Positions 29,201 through 35,216 of a stretch of 64,000 nucleotides of DNA are shown piece by piece. This DNA is from Coccinella septempunctata. Its lineage: Eukaryota; Arthropoda; Insecta; Coleoptera; Coccinellidae. Below the pieces are notes generated by a model. That model saw only the letters and a list, made by a program, of their open reading frames with translations, did not search any database and was not told the origin of the DNA. The stretch lies in assembly GCF_907165205.1 (NCBI RefSeq), contig NC_058190.1:29353345-29417344 (forward strand), given 5' to 3'. The number at the start of each line of letters is the position of its first letter. Position 1 is the first letter of the stretch. Position numbers and translations under genes: made by a program.

Positions 29201-32200
29201 TAAATCCAGGATACGTTCTTCGTTATTTCGGATTGTTTCCTTCTTCTTGCGGTGAAGAATACCTTCTTCACGTAATTTACGCACTGTTTCTATGAAAGTT
29301 TTAAAATTAGGAACGTTTCGGCTTGGAAATCTGCGAGCGTAAATTTCCCTTGCTTTTCTCCCTGAGGAATTCGCTTCATAATGAGCCTGAACCATATCAT
29401 TTTTTTCTAAAAGTGAATATTTCATTTTCGTTTGCATACAAATCGTTTCAATATATTCGAATTATTCAGTTAAATTCAAATACTCTGTCAATTCTATGAG
29501 CTGCCATTGCTTGGCAACGAAAATTAAAAACCTTTGAACAGTCTCAATTCAGATTCCACATTTATTTTAACTCACTTATAACTTAACTCAGAGCAGGGAG
29601 TTCGACTCTCAATGAAGTTTCACTGATTTTTTTTAAATTCATTTTGCAATCTGAAATGTTTCGACATACAAATTCAAAAATTATGGGCCTAAGAACACAA
29701 GCTGTGTCATGTTTTTTTATTATTTCAGATATTCGAACGGGACATTTGAATGGCTGTAAAAACGAAACCGTTTGATATTTTTCGATTCTGTTTTGATATT
29801 CGTGTTAGGTATGAAAGTAAGTACAATCGTGAAAAATTTCATCAATTTCGAGTGAAATTTTTTTTTCGCTGTATACATGTAAAAAAAAAGTTGTGTTCGA
29901 TTTCTGAAAAATTTTTTTCACAGATATCCTTTAAAAATTGTGTTAATTTAGGAAATGAAAATCAATTTGGCAACCGAAAAAAAAAATCACGAACATTGCA
30001 GGTTTTCCGCCATTTTGTAATTTTTTTTTCGGTGCTCTACACCATTTCTGAATGAAGCATCCAAAAATACTACGATATGACAAAAAACCATTACTTCCAG
30101 TCTTATACATAACCGACCACACTCAATATAATAACGCTCTAGAATGACATTAAACACCGTGTATCTCCCTTATGCTTCGAAAACGGGAAATATTTCATAA
30201 GAAAAAAATGATTCTCCCGATGTTCTCTACACGTCATATGAGTTTGTCCAGTTTATGATGAAACTCCCTGTATATCAATAAAAGAGGATCTATGGTTTAC
30301 TTCAAAATGCTTTATTGTTCAAACGCTCCAAATTGGACAATTCTTTTTTTGTTGTGTTTATTATTGTCAGGGCAAGGTTTATATAACAAAATATTCCCAA
30401 AAAAAATTGTACAGAACAGAAAATAAGGCATTCCTTTTTCTTACGACCAATCGAGCAATCACGATTAGTTAGTTATTATTATCTACCTAGAAATAATTTA
30501 AATGGCAAAACTAGGTTTGCCGGGTCAGCTAGTTTATGATGAAGTGCAAATAAGCACTTTTTTCAAGTATATTTTTTAACTATTCTATGTGCTGCAGCAT
30601 TCGGAACTGGCAAAATTTCTTCGAGACTATCAAAAATTTTTTTTGTGAATTTGTTTATCAAAAATATCTCCATTTTGACCATTTGTTTCTGCCTTCGGCG
30701 GATTGTGCTGAGCATATAGTAACTTGTTCGTTGAACTTTGTTGGAGTATTTTGGTTTTGAGGAGATTTTCTAGAACCTAATGACTTCGGCATTTTTATAT
30801 TCAAATTATTTTTGTCCGGTCATGCCCTACATGCTTGTTTCCGGTGACACCCGACATGCACCTTGCAATCAATTAGCCAATTACTGGGGAGATATTTGAA
30901 ATGCACGGTATTTGCACACGTTTTCATTCTCACTACTTATTAACTCATTTACTCATGCTTGCACCATGCCTAGGAGACCATCTGAACACCTACCAATGAA
31001 GAGAAGAGAGGCCTCCAAGTTTATTCTGTCCATGTGTCAATCACAATTTAACGTTTATTTCCTAAACCTCTAAAAATATCAAGGTCAACTGAAGATATGT
31101 TTACGCTTGCATAGAATCAGTTCGTTTGGCCATTCAAAGGAGGGGGTAAAATGATAAATCTATGAAAACGATGAATGTCCGGTGCTATCCGACTTTCCCC
31201 TACGCAAACGCCCGAAAATATTTTTTTTCTGGACTGACAGACTAGAATTTTGTCTATTCGTCCAAAAAAACTCTATTTTCCGGATTTGTAACGTAAATTA
31301 TTTCGACAAATTGTCGATTCGCGCCATATAGCGCCACTATATTTTTTAAGGTCCATGAATTGATTCAAAACGGATTGTTTGATTCATTGATTTCTACATA
31401 TCCTTGAGGATTTTTTTAATACTTAACTGAGGGTGGACTATTTTCTACATAACGCGGTACCTATGTAGAAAATTTGTTCTGCGAAATAAAAAATTATTCA
31501 GAATTTTGTGTTATTTCCTTATTTTAAAATGAAACGATTGAAATCAGGAAAATTACGCTTCTTATCTTACTATCGCTATATGTAGAATCCATCAGGAGTT
31601 CGATGAAAAACACAGCTTGTTTCTAATCCACTATATTCATATCTACTATAAAAATTTTAAAATAGCACGAAACTGCTTAGCACTCGATCGACGATAAAAT
31701 ACCTATTTATTCAATACAAATTTCATACGCTGCGAAGTCACATCGTTCTACATTTGGAAAGCGAAAACGCGGTTAACTGATCGTTTACTTGATTAAATAA
31801 AAGAACATGCCTCTCGTAGTCAAATTCCGTAAGCTACGAACCCTTCTTTGGAAAGTCTAAATTTTCACGGTGCAAATAAATTTAACTCAAAGATTGAGTT
31901 ATGGTGAGATACTAAGAACTAATTCCTAAGAAAGAGACCAATCTAATTGGTAGATGGCGTATATCCTATCTAACCATGAGTTTGGTCTCTTTCTTGGGTA
32001 TTAGCTTTGAGTATTCAACCTCACTTAGTAGTAGTACTTAGTAGCTCGGCATGAAATAACCAATAGGTATGGCCTTACCTTAAGGAATACTGGTACTTGA
32101 GAGGGGTTTGGTTGAGTCCTGAGACGCGGGGGCATATAGCATATATTATGTCTCTTAGTAGGAGTTTTTCATAATTTCCATTTCACAGTTGAAGAAGGGT

Positions 32201-35200
32201 GTAAATAAAAATTATGAGTTGTGAAAAAAAATCTTTCATGCGTATGTTAAGGTCAACCACATACACTTTAAGAGAGATTAATGTTTTTGCAATATAATCG
32301 AAAAAATGTCTTTTTCGTTTGATAAAAGAAGAACGTATTAATTACTTGTTTATTTACTTTTTATATCAAAAGTAAATAAACAAGTAAATAACCGGCCTTA
32401 CCTTAAGGAATACTGGTACTTGAGAGGGGTTTGGTTGAGTCCTGAGACGCGGGGGCATATATTATGTCTCTTAGTAGGAGTTTTTCATAATTTCCATTTC
32501 ACAGTTGAAGAAGGGTGTAAATAAAAATTATGAGTTGTGAAAAAAAATCTTTCATGCCTATGTTAAGGTCAACCACATACACTTTAAGAGAGATTAATGT
32601 TTTTGCAATATAATCGGGAAAATGTCTTTTTCGTTTGATAAAAGAAGAACGTATTAATAACTTGTTTATTTACTTTTTATATAAAAAGTCATTGACATCA
32701 AAATGCATAAAATAAGTTGTAAAATATTAATAAGGCAAATTTTATCATTTCACCCTAATAATAAAAGAAGGATTAATAAAGAAGACCATCAATGAACGAA
32801 TCATCCTAAGCAACAAGGGTATTTCCGACACAAAAATTTATGGTCACCATGTAAAAAACCCAACTACTCTCCACCACTAACTTGTAGGTGGGCAGTATAA
32901 ACTTATCAATTATATATAAAAAATCCGTGATTCTATATAGAAACCCATCTGTTCGAGCATTTTTCTACATGATAGTAAATACTATAGAGGTACTAAATAG
33001 ATAGGGTTTACTTTACATTGTGTAAATTGAAAATTTTATTTTGTGTGTCATACCCAAGGAATTCAACTCGTTCAAACATTATTTCTGTCATCAAGTCTGA
33101 ATGAACTTAAAGAGAGAATGTCAAGGATAAAAAAGTCTAGTTAAGTGAATCTGAGATATTTTTCATCTTGCCTGTGGCCTCTTTTCGACAGCAACATAGG
33201 TTGTCCTATACTTACACTTTCAATACGATACATCCAGTGACATCTAGGCTCAGTTATGGTAAAGGCAATTTTGTTTTCGGAAGTAATCTGTTCATGAATA
33301 TTAAAAATTAAAATTTCGTCTTGTAGGTGACTCAAATCACCAACGTAATTGTCGAAGAGATTCTCGTTGAAAGGAAAGAAATATTTCCGAATAATTGTTT
33401 CCAATTCTTTTCGGGTAATATCATCATTAAGGGGTTCAGAGCTAAAGTGAACCAAGAGTAAAAATTACAGGTTTGCAGTTATGCTCTTATGTCCAAACTT
33501 ACCCTTTTTGTCACTAGATGTCACTTTCGTGTTTATGTTGTGAATAAATTGTTATACCTTTCAGTCCATTAGTGAAACATGTTCGCGCTCAGACAAAATT
33601 TAAATATCTGTTAAATTAGTCTTAGGTCATATTAGTCTACTTTATTTTTTTTTCTATTTTGAGAAAAAAAATAATTAAATATATATATTTATATATATTA
33701 TCTATATTAATAAAAGAGGATCTATGGTTTACTTCAAAATGCTTTATTGTTCAAACGATCGCACCAAATTGGACAATTCTTTTTTTGTTGTGTTTATTAT
33801 TGTTAGGGAAATGGTTTATATAACAAAATATTCCCAAAAAATAATTGTACAGAACAGAAAAATAGGCATTCCTTTTTCTTACGACCAATGGAGCAATCAC
33901 GATGAGTTAGTTATTATTATCTACCCTAGAAATAATTTAAATGCAAAACTAGGTTTGCCGAGTCAGCTAGTATATAATATAATAAGATAATTCTCATTAT
34001 ACTTATCTTCCGTATGCCAAAAATAATTATTGAGAGAAAAAAAATTCTCAACAATAGGTATGTGCTTGGTCGAAAAATGAGAATTAATGAATATAATTCG
34101 GTTAATGTTCCAGAACAGGGGTAGATGGAAGTTTTGGTAGTGAAACACTGAAGTGATTTTTACAATTTCCGGCTGCACAATATCTAAACATTTCGAATAA
34201 GAGGGTGGTGGATAATTTAAATATTTACAACTTCTTTATGTAGGTACCTAGTTTTCAACATCTCGCCAAAATCATGAGAAAAATGCGAAAAATAGTAATT
34301 CAGGTTTTAAAAATGTATATTTCCATATGCTAAATAAAAAATAATTTTTTTATGGGATATGCATTTTTGTATTTTTCACGAGTCACAATTGGAAAAGAGC
34401 CTAATTTTCAAACCAAAATTTCGACAAAAAAAATTGTTTCTCCAAAAATATTGCTTTGATAAATATTTCGATATTTGCATTGAATAAAGCTTTTTACCCA
34501 TTCCATACCTTTATTCATTTAAAATGAAGAGTGAAACAACTCCTAAGAAATCACAGTTATAGGTCAGTGTTTTTTCTTTGCAGAAATTAAATCGTTGCAC
34601 CAAAAACGACCTGAGTATACAAAACCTGTCCCTTACGAAGTTGAGAAAATCATGTTTTTGGTAACAAAATAGCTTCAATCACTCCTAAACTGCAGTTAGG
34701 CATGTCATGTGGACATCAAAATACATAAAAAGTGGAATTTCGATTTCAATAAGTTCAACAATTTCATTCCCATAATAAAAAAGTGCTGATGAAAACTCAT
34801 CACTCTGATCATATTCAGCAAAAACGTTCTATTTCTATTCATAAAAAATTATTGTGGCCTTATATGAAGGGTGCATTAGAAATTCCTTAGTTAGACATGA
34901 AAAGTCGTGCAGTTTCAAATGAAGATTGACCTGTACTAAACACCGAAAATATGAATTTTGTACGTTACTTCTTAATCACACTGCATGATGAAATGTTACG
35001 ATTGGATCAAGTTGTTCAAAGTCAGTATAATTTCAGGTAGCACCTCAAATAAAGGCCATCATGGTAACCCATGGTTCTGTGATGATGAACTATCAACCTT
35101 TAAAAGAACTGCCTAATTTCTTCAGGTTCGTTTCCCAGAACTCCGGATTGACACAGAAAGACGTCGACTATATTTTAGATCACATATCTGAGATAGGAAA

Positions 35201-35216
35201 TATGCTATTCGAATAA
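2067..35216 (+). CDS. PLP-dependent acidic amino acid decarboxylase (aspartate 1-decarboxylase / cysteine sulfinate decarboxylase-like), six 3' exons
   Basis: Exons 2067-2295, 11843-12062, 16822-16969, 19756-19984, 23193-23384 and 35037-35216 join in frame to 398 residues ending in TAA. The fold is the group II PLP decarboxylase. Visible features are the cofactor-stacking His in EECHYS (about residue 95), the PLP-pyridine Asp in HIDAAWGG (177), the Schiff-base Lys in NPHK (209), and the mobile-loop Tyr in YDPGDK. PQQCS (214-218) fits enzymes that make beta-alanine or hypotaurine; glutamate decarboxylases usually have PLQCS. The likely reaction is alpha-decarboxylation of aspartate and/or cysteine sulfinate in the cytosol. 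Relatives are about 500 residues, so roughly 110 N-terminal residues lie outside. Oddities are VINPHK instead of the usual WNPHK and one GC donor. All introns are loaded with transposons. It could be the black orthologue or a diverged paralogue, and the sequence does not decide which. Confidence 0.9.
2296..3677. other. intron sequence, nothing recognised
   Basis: Intron following exon a. It is AT-rich, with no open frame, RNA or repeat that can be named. Confidence 0.4.
3678..4370 (-). pseudogene. hAT-family (ZMYM1-like) transposase C-terminal relic
   Basis: Reading leftwards, the first piece (about 4330-4140) gives KASSLAQSLNIEIGKPRISG and later SVFIPYLDHLITALK, typical of the region before the dimerisation domain. 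After stops and frameshifts the frame 3950-3678 gives IPTTCTIERSFSTLRRIKN, the ERSFS-type hAT C-terminal dimerisation motif. The frames are broken, so it is dead. No TIRs or 8-bp target duplication were identified. Confidence 0.8.
4371..5562. other. intron sequence, nothing recognised
   Basis: AT-rich intronic DNA. A poly-C run lies near 4643-4652. No supported gene or repeat. Confidence 0.4.
5563..6589. mobile_element. ~1.03-kb fold-back element with ~400-bp inverted arms
   Basis: The left arm begins CGCTCCTGGACAAAAAAACC, and the reverse complement of the right end reads CACTCCTGGACAGAAAAACC. Similarity continues inward for about 400 bp (5563-5975 against 6165-6589), including GTAGTGACGCAATAATGG-like and AAGGGAACTATGCAATTTAT blocks. 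The loop is itself a smaller palindrome around GACACGTGTTTC / GAAACACGTGTC. TA lies on the left (5561-5562) but not cleanly on the right. Non-coding; probably a Tc1/mariner-type fold-back MITE. Confidence 0.82.
6590..9797. other. long intronic stretch without a recognised gene
   Basis: An inverted pair TTTTTTCGTCGACCTCACAT (about 6932) and AAGGTCGACGAAAAAAAATT (about 7358) suggests a diverged short element at about 6840-7400. Open frames at 8436-8738 and 9257-9454 (plus) and 7796-8017 (minus) have no family resemblance that I recognise and are not called genes. Confidence 0.4.
9798..10800 (+). pseudogene. degenerate IS630/mariner-type transposon with transposase C-terminus
   Basis: TACAGGGTGTTTCATTAGGA at about 9797 has the TA plus CAGGGTGTTTCAT end seen on the intact element at 27417. 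At about 10641-10800 the plus frame reads DQLIERIEEASQTIKNIPNV and AVWDVLKRARKCL, ending HFEQFM and a stop. This aligns with the last 50 residues of the transposase at 28382-29437 (ELIQRIESAAEEIRRNPEMV, RARKCILKNG). The middle is unrecognisable. Whether the left end and the coding tail belong to one copy is uncertain. Confidence 0.65.
10801..11842. other. intron sequence, nothing recognised
   Basis: Intron remainder before exon b; no repeat or coding signal that I can support. Confidence 0.4.
11843..12062 (+). CDS. decarboxylase exon b
   Basis: The acceptor is TTTTGTCACAG|AAT and the donor is TTAG|GTAAGT. It encodes NKGCTNLPPL through CVPFAVIATLG (73 codons plus one base). It holds the TSEECHYS motif, whose His stacks on the PLP ring in this family, and FLGIGDENV. 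The intron after it is 4.8 kb. Confidence 0.93.
12063..13545. other. intron sequence, nothing recognised
   Basis: Intron after exon b. Open frames at 12637-13108 overlap in different frames without motif content and are treated as chance. Confidence 0.4.
13546..13880 (+). pseudogene. CR1/Rex-like non-LTR retrotransposon, RT C-terminal tail relic
   Basis: The plus frame reads KTLDLIYRIEHKIMPDDLYN, then RYVSEVHEYNTRNRYKFF up to a stop. A shifted frame gives SPLVRGLAYY, then YNELISVIKNVTDIKI. The combination of xYxTRxxxxF with GLxxYNxLxxxIKN is the usual C-terminal end of CR1-like/jockey-type polyproteins. Only this end remains, with frameshifts. It abuts the opposite-strand R4-like LINE. Confidence 0.65.
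13890..16188 (-). pseudogene. R4/Dong-clade-like LINE (restriction-like endonuclease type), inactivated
   Basis: Reading leftwards: N-terminal region from about 16196 (DMEELHRQVDSDMRRYFAEL); then PPWQKRLQHKTERLRKLS; then RT pieces TYLLPKDQRNTEDPSRYRSI, ACLSTMYKLITSCISNRIHN and IAMQQKGC (15400-15116); an FHAAYIN-YQKAFDSIPHEW-like block near 15070-15010; GFMLTIQDQVISTRNYIKYI (about 14730); HDAVAMILHQELA (about 14550); and the C-terminal LDETIYRAMQTAILLGRART (about 14195-14130). These landmarks in this order are characteristic of the R4/Dong-like group. Stops and frame changes break it, and the catalytic YxDD region is missing, so a deletion is inferred. Confidence 0.8.
16177..16340. mobile_element. 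140-bp Penelope-like terminal inverted pair (16189-16328) with 12-bp target duplication
   Basis: CAAGAAAGTAAT occurs at 16177-16188 and 16329-16340. Between the two copies is a palindrome: AAACTTTTTAGGGTTTTCAC through CAATTAAAAATGAAATC, then AGAGATTGGGAGTGAAAACC through AATCCTCC. The two halves match the left and right ends of the large Penelope-like insertion at 36455-40501. It is a minimal copy holding only the two inverted element ends, inserted in the R4-like LINE. Confidence 0.85.
16341..16821. other. intron sequence, nothing recognised
   Basis: The stretch between the LINE relic and decarboxylase exon c. No supported feature beyond the acceptor at its right edge. Confidence 0.4.
16822..16969 (+). 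CDS. decarboxylase exon c, followed by a GC donor
   Basis: The acceptor is GTTCACACAG|GA. It encodes TTVRGAFDPINEIADIC, WLHIDAAWGGGLIF and KLNGIE, then a split Arg codon. The donor reads GAAAG|GCAAGTGT. It is a GC-AG intron, because cutting there lets AG join the G of the next exon as Arg and keeps the frame into ANSIVINPHK. There is no GT donor that gives the expected GIERA-like sequence. Confidence 0.92.
16970..17884. other. intron sequence, nothing recognised
   Basis: The intron that starts with the GC donor. A short ACATATACATACATAGATAC-type simple repeat lies near 17340-17375. Nothing else is supported. Confidence 0.4.
17885..19175 (+). mobile_element. complete mariner element (1,291 bp), inactivated
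   Basis: TA duplications lie at 17883-17884 and 19176-19177. The ends read CGAGGATGTATTGATATCTA on the left and, reverse-complemented, CGAGGATATATTAAAAAATT on the right. Both continue into a TTAGCC(T)(T)AGA(A)CC match about 20-30 bp in. The length is the usual 1.3 kb of a mariner. It holds one transposase pseudogene in the same orientation as the host gene. Confidence 0.9.
18041..19114 (+). pseudogene. mariner (DD34D) transposase with stops and frameshifts
   Basis: From ATG at 18041: EKLEYRAIIEYLYSKGLRAK, then after a frameshift PVSVSLPENIDAVHDMILLD, RRIGLKRISEALNISYERVQ and IAAKWIPKCLNVDQKRATVE. The catalytic motifs are visible as MDETWVHFYD (first Asp), LQDNVPAHKSHVAMQ (second) and YSPDFAPSDYHLF (third). 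At least two in-frame stops (in place of Ser after VEASR and of Trp before DCHGV) plus indels disable it. The closest relatives are the SETMAR-type mariners common in insects. Confidence 0.9.
19176..19755. other. intron sequence, nothing recognised
   Basis: Intronic stretch before exon d with no supported feature. Confidence 0.4.
19756..19984 (+). CDS. decarboxylase exon d (PLP lysine and mobile loop)
   Basis: The acceptor is CTCCGCAG|G and the donor is GCCAAG|GTGGGT. It encodes 76 codons: ANSIVINPHKLLAVPQQCS, then EAEYLFQKDKYYD, YDPGDKYLQCGRKCDV and FKFWLMWKAK. The lysine of NPHK is the expected Schiff-base residue. The two residues before NPHK are V-I, where most relatives have a hydroxyl residue and Trp. 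Confidence 0.93.
20133..20738 (+). repeat. dispersed repeat family 1, copy 2 (empty site for the MITE)
   Basis: It matches 444-1390 from GGGAATACTCCTTCTGAC to GAGGAGAATTCTCTATTAC but continues without interruption where copy 1 carries the 378-bp MITE. It contains a segment near the left (ATCGTTGAAACGTCAC) absent from copy 1. It lies in the intron after exon d. Confidence 0.75.
20798..22001. mobile_element. probable TIR/fold-back element with ~110-bp inner inverted arms
   Basis: The inner arms at 21494-21601 and 21872-21980 are inverted copies with few differences: ACATAGGCTAATGGCAGATT against ACATAGGCTAAGGGCAGATT, continuing through GCGATAGGACCAAATATACC. The outer ends AGGGTGTCCCAAATTCG (20798) and the reverse complement of the right end, CAGGGTGATTCATAACTATTG, are CAGGGTG-type, but they are too diverged to prove a single element. 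No transposase was recognised. Confidence 0.55.
22002..22749. other. intron sequence with a short dispersed repeat
   Basis: About 70 bp at 22018-22085 (AGATATTCATTTTCTCTTTT, CACTAAAACGGTGTACACCC) recurs at 41826-41885 on the same strand. Otherwise nothing was recognised. Confidence 0.5.
22750..23026 (-). mobile_element. 277-bp internally deleted TIR element carrying the end of a transposase
   Basis: TA lies on both sides (22748-22749 and 23027-23028). The ends are CAGGGTGACAAGAAAATCCT and, reverse-complemented, CAGAGTGACAAAAAAAACTT. The minus frame across 22925-22860 reads KKRLKLCIATKGSHFETAY, resembling the C-terminus of an IS630-type transposase. It appears to be a deletion derivative that kept both ends. 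It sits 166 bp before decarboxylase exon e. Confidence 0.8.
23193..23384 (+). CDS. decarboxylase exon e
   Basis: The acceptor is TGTAATTAACAG|GGT and the donor is CATAAG|GTAACA. Exactly 64 codons in phase 0: GSSGFANHVDSLMDIAEYL through YMNVCFWYLPKFLRG to DYSTQLHK. The NVCFWYLP block is the conserved C-terminal domain strand of this family. An 11.7-kb intron follows. Confidence 0.92.
23515..23765. repeat. dispersed repeat family 2, copy 1
   Basis: It matches 43715-43968 on the same strand. Shared stretches include CTGTTCCGTCAACGCATC, AACATTGGGATATACATTGG and CCCCAATTTTGAAGTAGG. The minus strand of both copies keeps a similar frame (SKVLFCDALTEQ, then CSSK), broken by a poly-A indel here. It may be an old coding repeat. 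The family was not identified. Confidence 0.7.
23766..24599. other. intron sequence, nothing recognised
   Basis: No supported feature. Confidence 0.4.
24600..25365 (+). mobile_element. 5'-truncated jockey/I-like LINE, RT C-terminus plus 3' UTR
   Basis: An open frame of about 177 codons (24636-25166) reads VQNAKYLGITVDNKANFKLH, SRIYQTICRPIVEYGHLLFS and LRTLSKIRHPENPLHNPP. AKYLGITxD followed by RPIxEYG is the RT-thumb to C-terminal signature of jockey/I-type LINEs. About 200 bp of 3' UTR follows, with a T-run and the motif AGTAAGACGCAAGTCGTTAG, ending in AATAAATTTTCTCTCTCTCT. The tail of short CT repeats marks the 3' end of insertion. 5' truncation is the usual fate of such copies. Confidence 0.82.
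25406..26111. mobile_element. ~700-bp fold-back (long-TIR) MITE
   Basis: The arms at about 25406-25715 and 25755-26070 are inverted copies: ACGAAATAGAGGAAAATG against the reverse complement of CATTTTCCTCTATCTCGTT, then GAGAAACTAATAATG, GTTGAAATGAA and AACAGTAGTTTAAAATGAC / GTCATTTCAAACTACTGTT. The centre is near 25730. The right end reads CCCACCCTG|TA at 26111. A matching outer left end is not clear, perhaps through deletion. Non-coding. Confidence 0.85.
26112..27412. other. intron sequence with a 22-bp perfect palindrome
   Basis: Positions 26763-26784 read CCGGGAAGTAC followed by its exact reverse complement, in a locally GC-rich block (26700-26800) with further CCCGG/CCGGG repeats. No exon or transposase was found nearby. 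Confidence 0.6.
27417..28220 (+). repeat. left long terminal inverted repeat
   Basis: About 804 bp, the inverse of 29462-30270. The match ends at TTTGAATTTAACTGAATA. It includes two poly-T/poly-A tracts and the conserved 101-codon open frame starting MAVKTKPFDIFRF. Confidence 0.9.
28382..29437 (-). CDS. IS630/mariner-superfamily transposase, 351 codons, uninterrupted
   Basis: Starts ATGCAAACG at 29437. The N-terminal HTH region (about residues 10-110) includes YSLLEKNDMVQAHYEANSS and SVNKSKSTVWRVLKRNRYHP. The DDE/D domain shows LILFTDEATFHRDGFF (first Asp about 157), IWYQHDGCPAHTVRSVREFL (second about 248) and PVAWPFMDFYFWGHMKSLVY (third Asp about 283). Relatives usually have (R)SPDLTPLDF before the third Asp, as the relic at 57560 (GSDLTPLDFYAW) does. 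Here that SPDLTP stretch is missing, shortening the second-to-third spacing from about 41 to 34. The frame is open, but this internal loss may impair catalysis. The role is cut-and-paste transposition at TA sites. It lies in the last decarboxylase intron. Confidence 0.9.
   Translation of the reverse strand: MQTKMKYSLLEKNDMVQAHYEANSSGRKAREIYARRFPSRNVPNFKTFIETVRKLREEGILHRKKKETIRNNEERILDLVSENPMVSTRTLTNHPSVNKSKSTVWRVLKRNRYHPYHFHSCQTLEEGDFEKRKEFCEFILRRTRENRNFLRLILFTDEATFHRDGFFNKKNNIIWQRENSHTTVAKNSQKRFSVNVWAGMKDGFIIGPYILPETLTGNGYNQFLRETLPDLLEDFPLSHFQGIWYQHDGCPAHTVRSVREFLDSQYPRRWIGRLGPVAWPFMDFYFWGHMKSLVYDKRAPVTSREELIQRIESAAEEIRRNPEMVRSAVDSVAKRARKCILKNGNIFENEL
29462..30270 (-). repeat. right long terminal inverted repeat
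   Basis: The inverse partner of 27417-28220, with only scattered substitutions and small indels (for example AACTCACTTATAACTTAACT against the shorter left version). It carries an identical 101-codon frame on the plus strand at 29750-30055. Whether that frame is translated is unknown; its identity may only reflect the arms being the same age. Confidence 0.9.
30533..32069. other. intron sequence; one imperfect inverted pair
   Basis: CCTAAGAAAGAGACCAA (about 31927) and TTTGGTCTCTTTCTTGGG (about 31981) form an imperfect stem with a ~38-nt spacer. Otherwise nothing was recognised. Confidence 0.5.
32070..32690. repeat. tandem duplication, unit 324 bp (two copies)
   Basis: Copy 1 begins GGCCTTACCTTAAGGAATAC at 32070, and copy 2 begins with the same sequence at 32394. 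The copies differ by an 11-bp indel around GCATATAGCATATATTATG and a few substitutions, so the duplication is fairly recent. Copy 2 lacks the second arm of the hairpin that ends copy 1. Confidence 0.9.
32344..32385. other. perfect 18-bp hairpin at the tandem-repeat junction
   Basis: ACTTGTTTATTTACTTTT, a 6-nt TATATC loop, then the exact reverse complement. It lies at the end of the first tandem unit, just before the second starts at 32394. Copy 2 retains only the first arm. Confidence 0.85.
32691..33215. other. intron sequence, nothing recognised
   Basis: No supported feature. Confidence 0.4.
33216..33441 (-). CDS. possible internal exon of an unidentified minus-strand gene
   Basis: On the minus strand, TTCACTTTAG|CTCTGAACCC is an acceptor and ATTGAAAGT|GTAAGTATAG is a near-consensus donor. 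Between them is an open frame: SEPLNDDITRKELETIIRKY, LFDNYVGDLSHLQDEIL, then ITEPRCHWMYRIES. The composition is protein-like and not low-complexity, and the frame closes just outside both splice sites. I do not recognise the family. No partner exons were found, so it may be a stray exon, a transposon-carried fragment or a chance frame. It lies inside the last intron of the plus-strand decarboxylase. Confidence 0.4.
33701..33970 (+). mobile_element. 270-bp non-autonomous Helitron, copy 2 (intact ends)
   Basis: It begins TCTATATTAATAAAAGAGG after an A and ends GAGTCAGCTAG before a T, so it sits between A and T as Helitrons do. A short hairpin GCAAA/TTTGC lies just before the end. It is nearly identical to the copy spanning 27413-30532. 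A run of about 88 codons open through the element is not assigned a function. Confidence 0.88.
33971..35036. other. intron sequence, nothing recognised
   Basis: AT-rich last part of the intron before the terminal decarboxylase exon. No supported feature. Confidence 0.4.
35037..35216 (+). CDS. decarboxylase terminal exon
   Basis: The acceptor is TATAATTTCAG|GTA. It has 59 codons plus TAA: VAPQIKAIMVTHGSVMMNYQ, PLKELPNFFRFVSQNSGL, then a helix ending MLFE. NFFR and the following hydrophobic strand are the usual C-terminus of the family, so the gene ends here rather than being truncated. Confidence 0.93.
   Translation, partial: VAPQIKAIMVTHGSVMMNYQPLKELPNFFRFVSQNSGLTQKDVDYILDHISEIGNMLFE

Larger units (their letters stand above)
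27417..30270 (-). mobile_element. 2,854-bp IS630/mariner-type transposon with ~805-bp inverted repeats
   Basis: The ends are CAGGGTGTTTCATCATAAAC on the left and, reverse-complemented, CAGGGAGTTTCATCATAAAC on the right. TA duplications lie at 27415-27416 and 30271-30272. The inverted repeats run 27417-28220 and 29462-30270 and are almost identical: an open frame of 101 codons in each arm (27632-27937 minus, 29750-30055 plus) translates identically. The arms flank a single intact transposase frame. Near-identity of the arms and an open frame indicate recent activity or gene conversion. TIRs of this length are unusual for the superfamily. Confidence 0.93.
27413..30532 (+). mobile_element. short non-autonomous Helitron, copy 1, split by the 27417-30270 transposon
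   Basis: The 5' TC lies at 27413-27414. The TA at 27415-27416 is duplicated at 30271-30272, and the element resumes at 30273 (TATCAATAAAAGAGG). It ends GTCAGCTAG at 30532, followed by T. A hairpin GGCAAA/TTTGCC (30504-30521) lies 7 nt before CTAG. Removing the inserted element and one TA restores TCTATATCAATAAAAG, matching the start of copy 2 at 33701. TC...CTRR ends with a subterminal hairpin are Helitron hallmarks. Confidence 0.85.
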
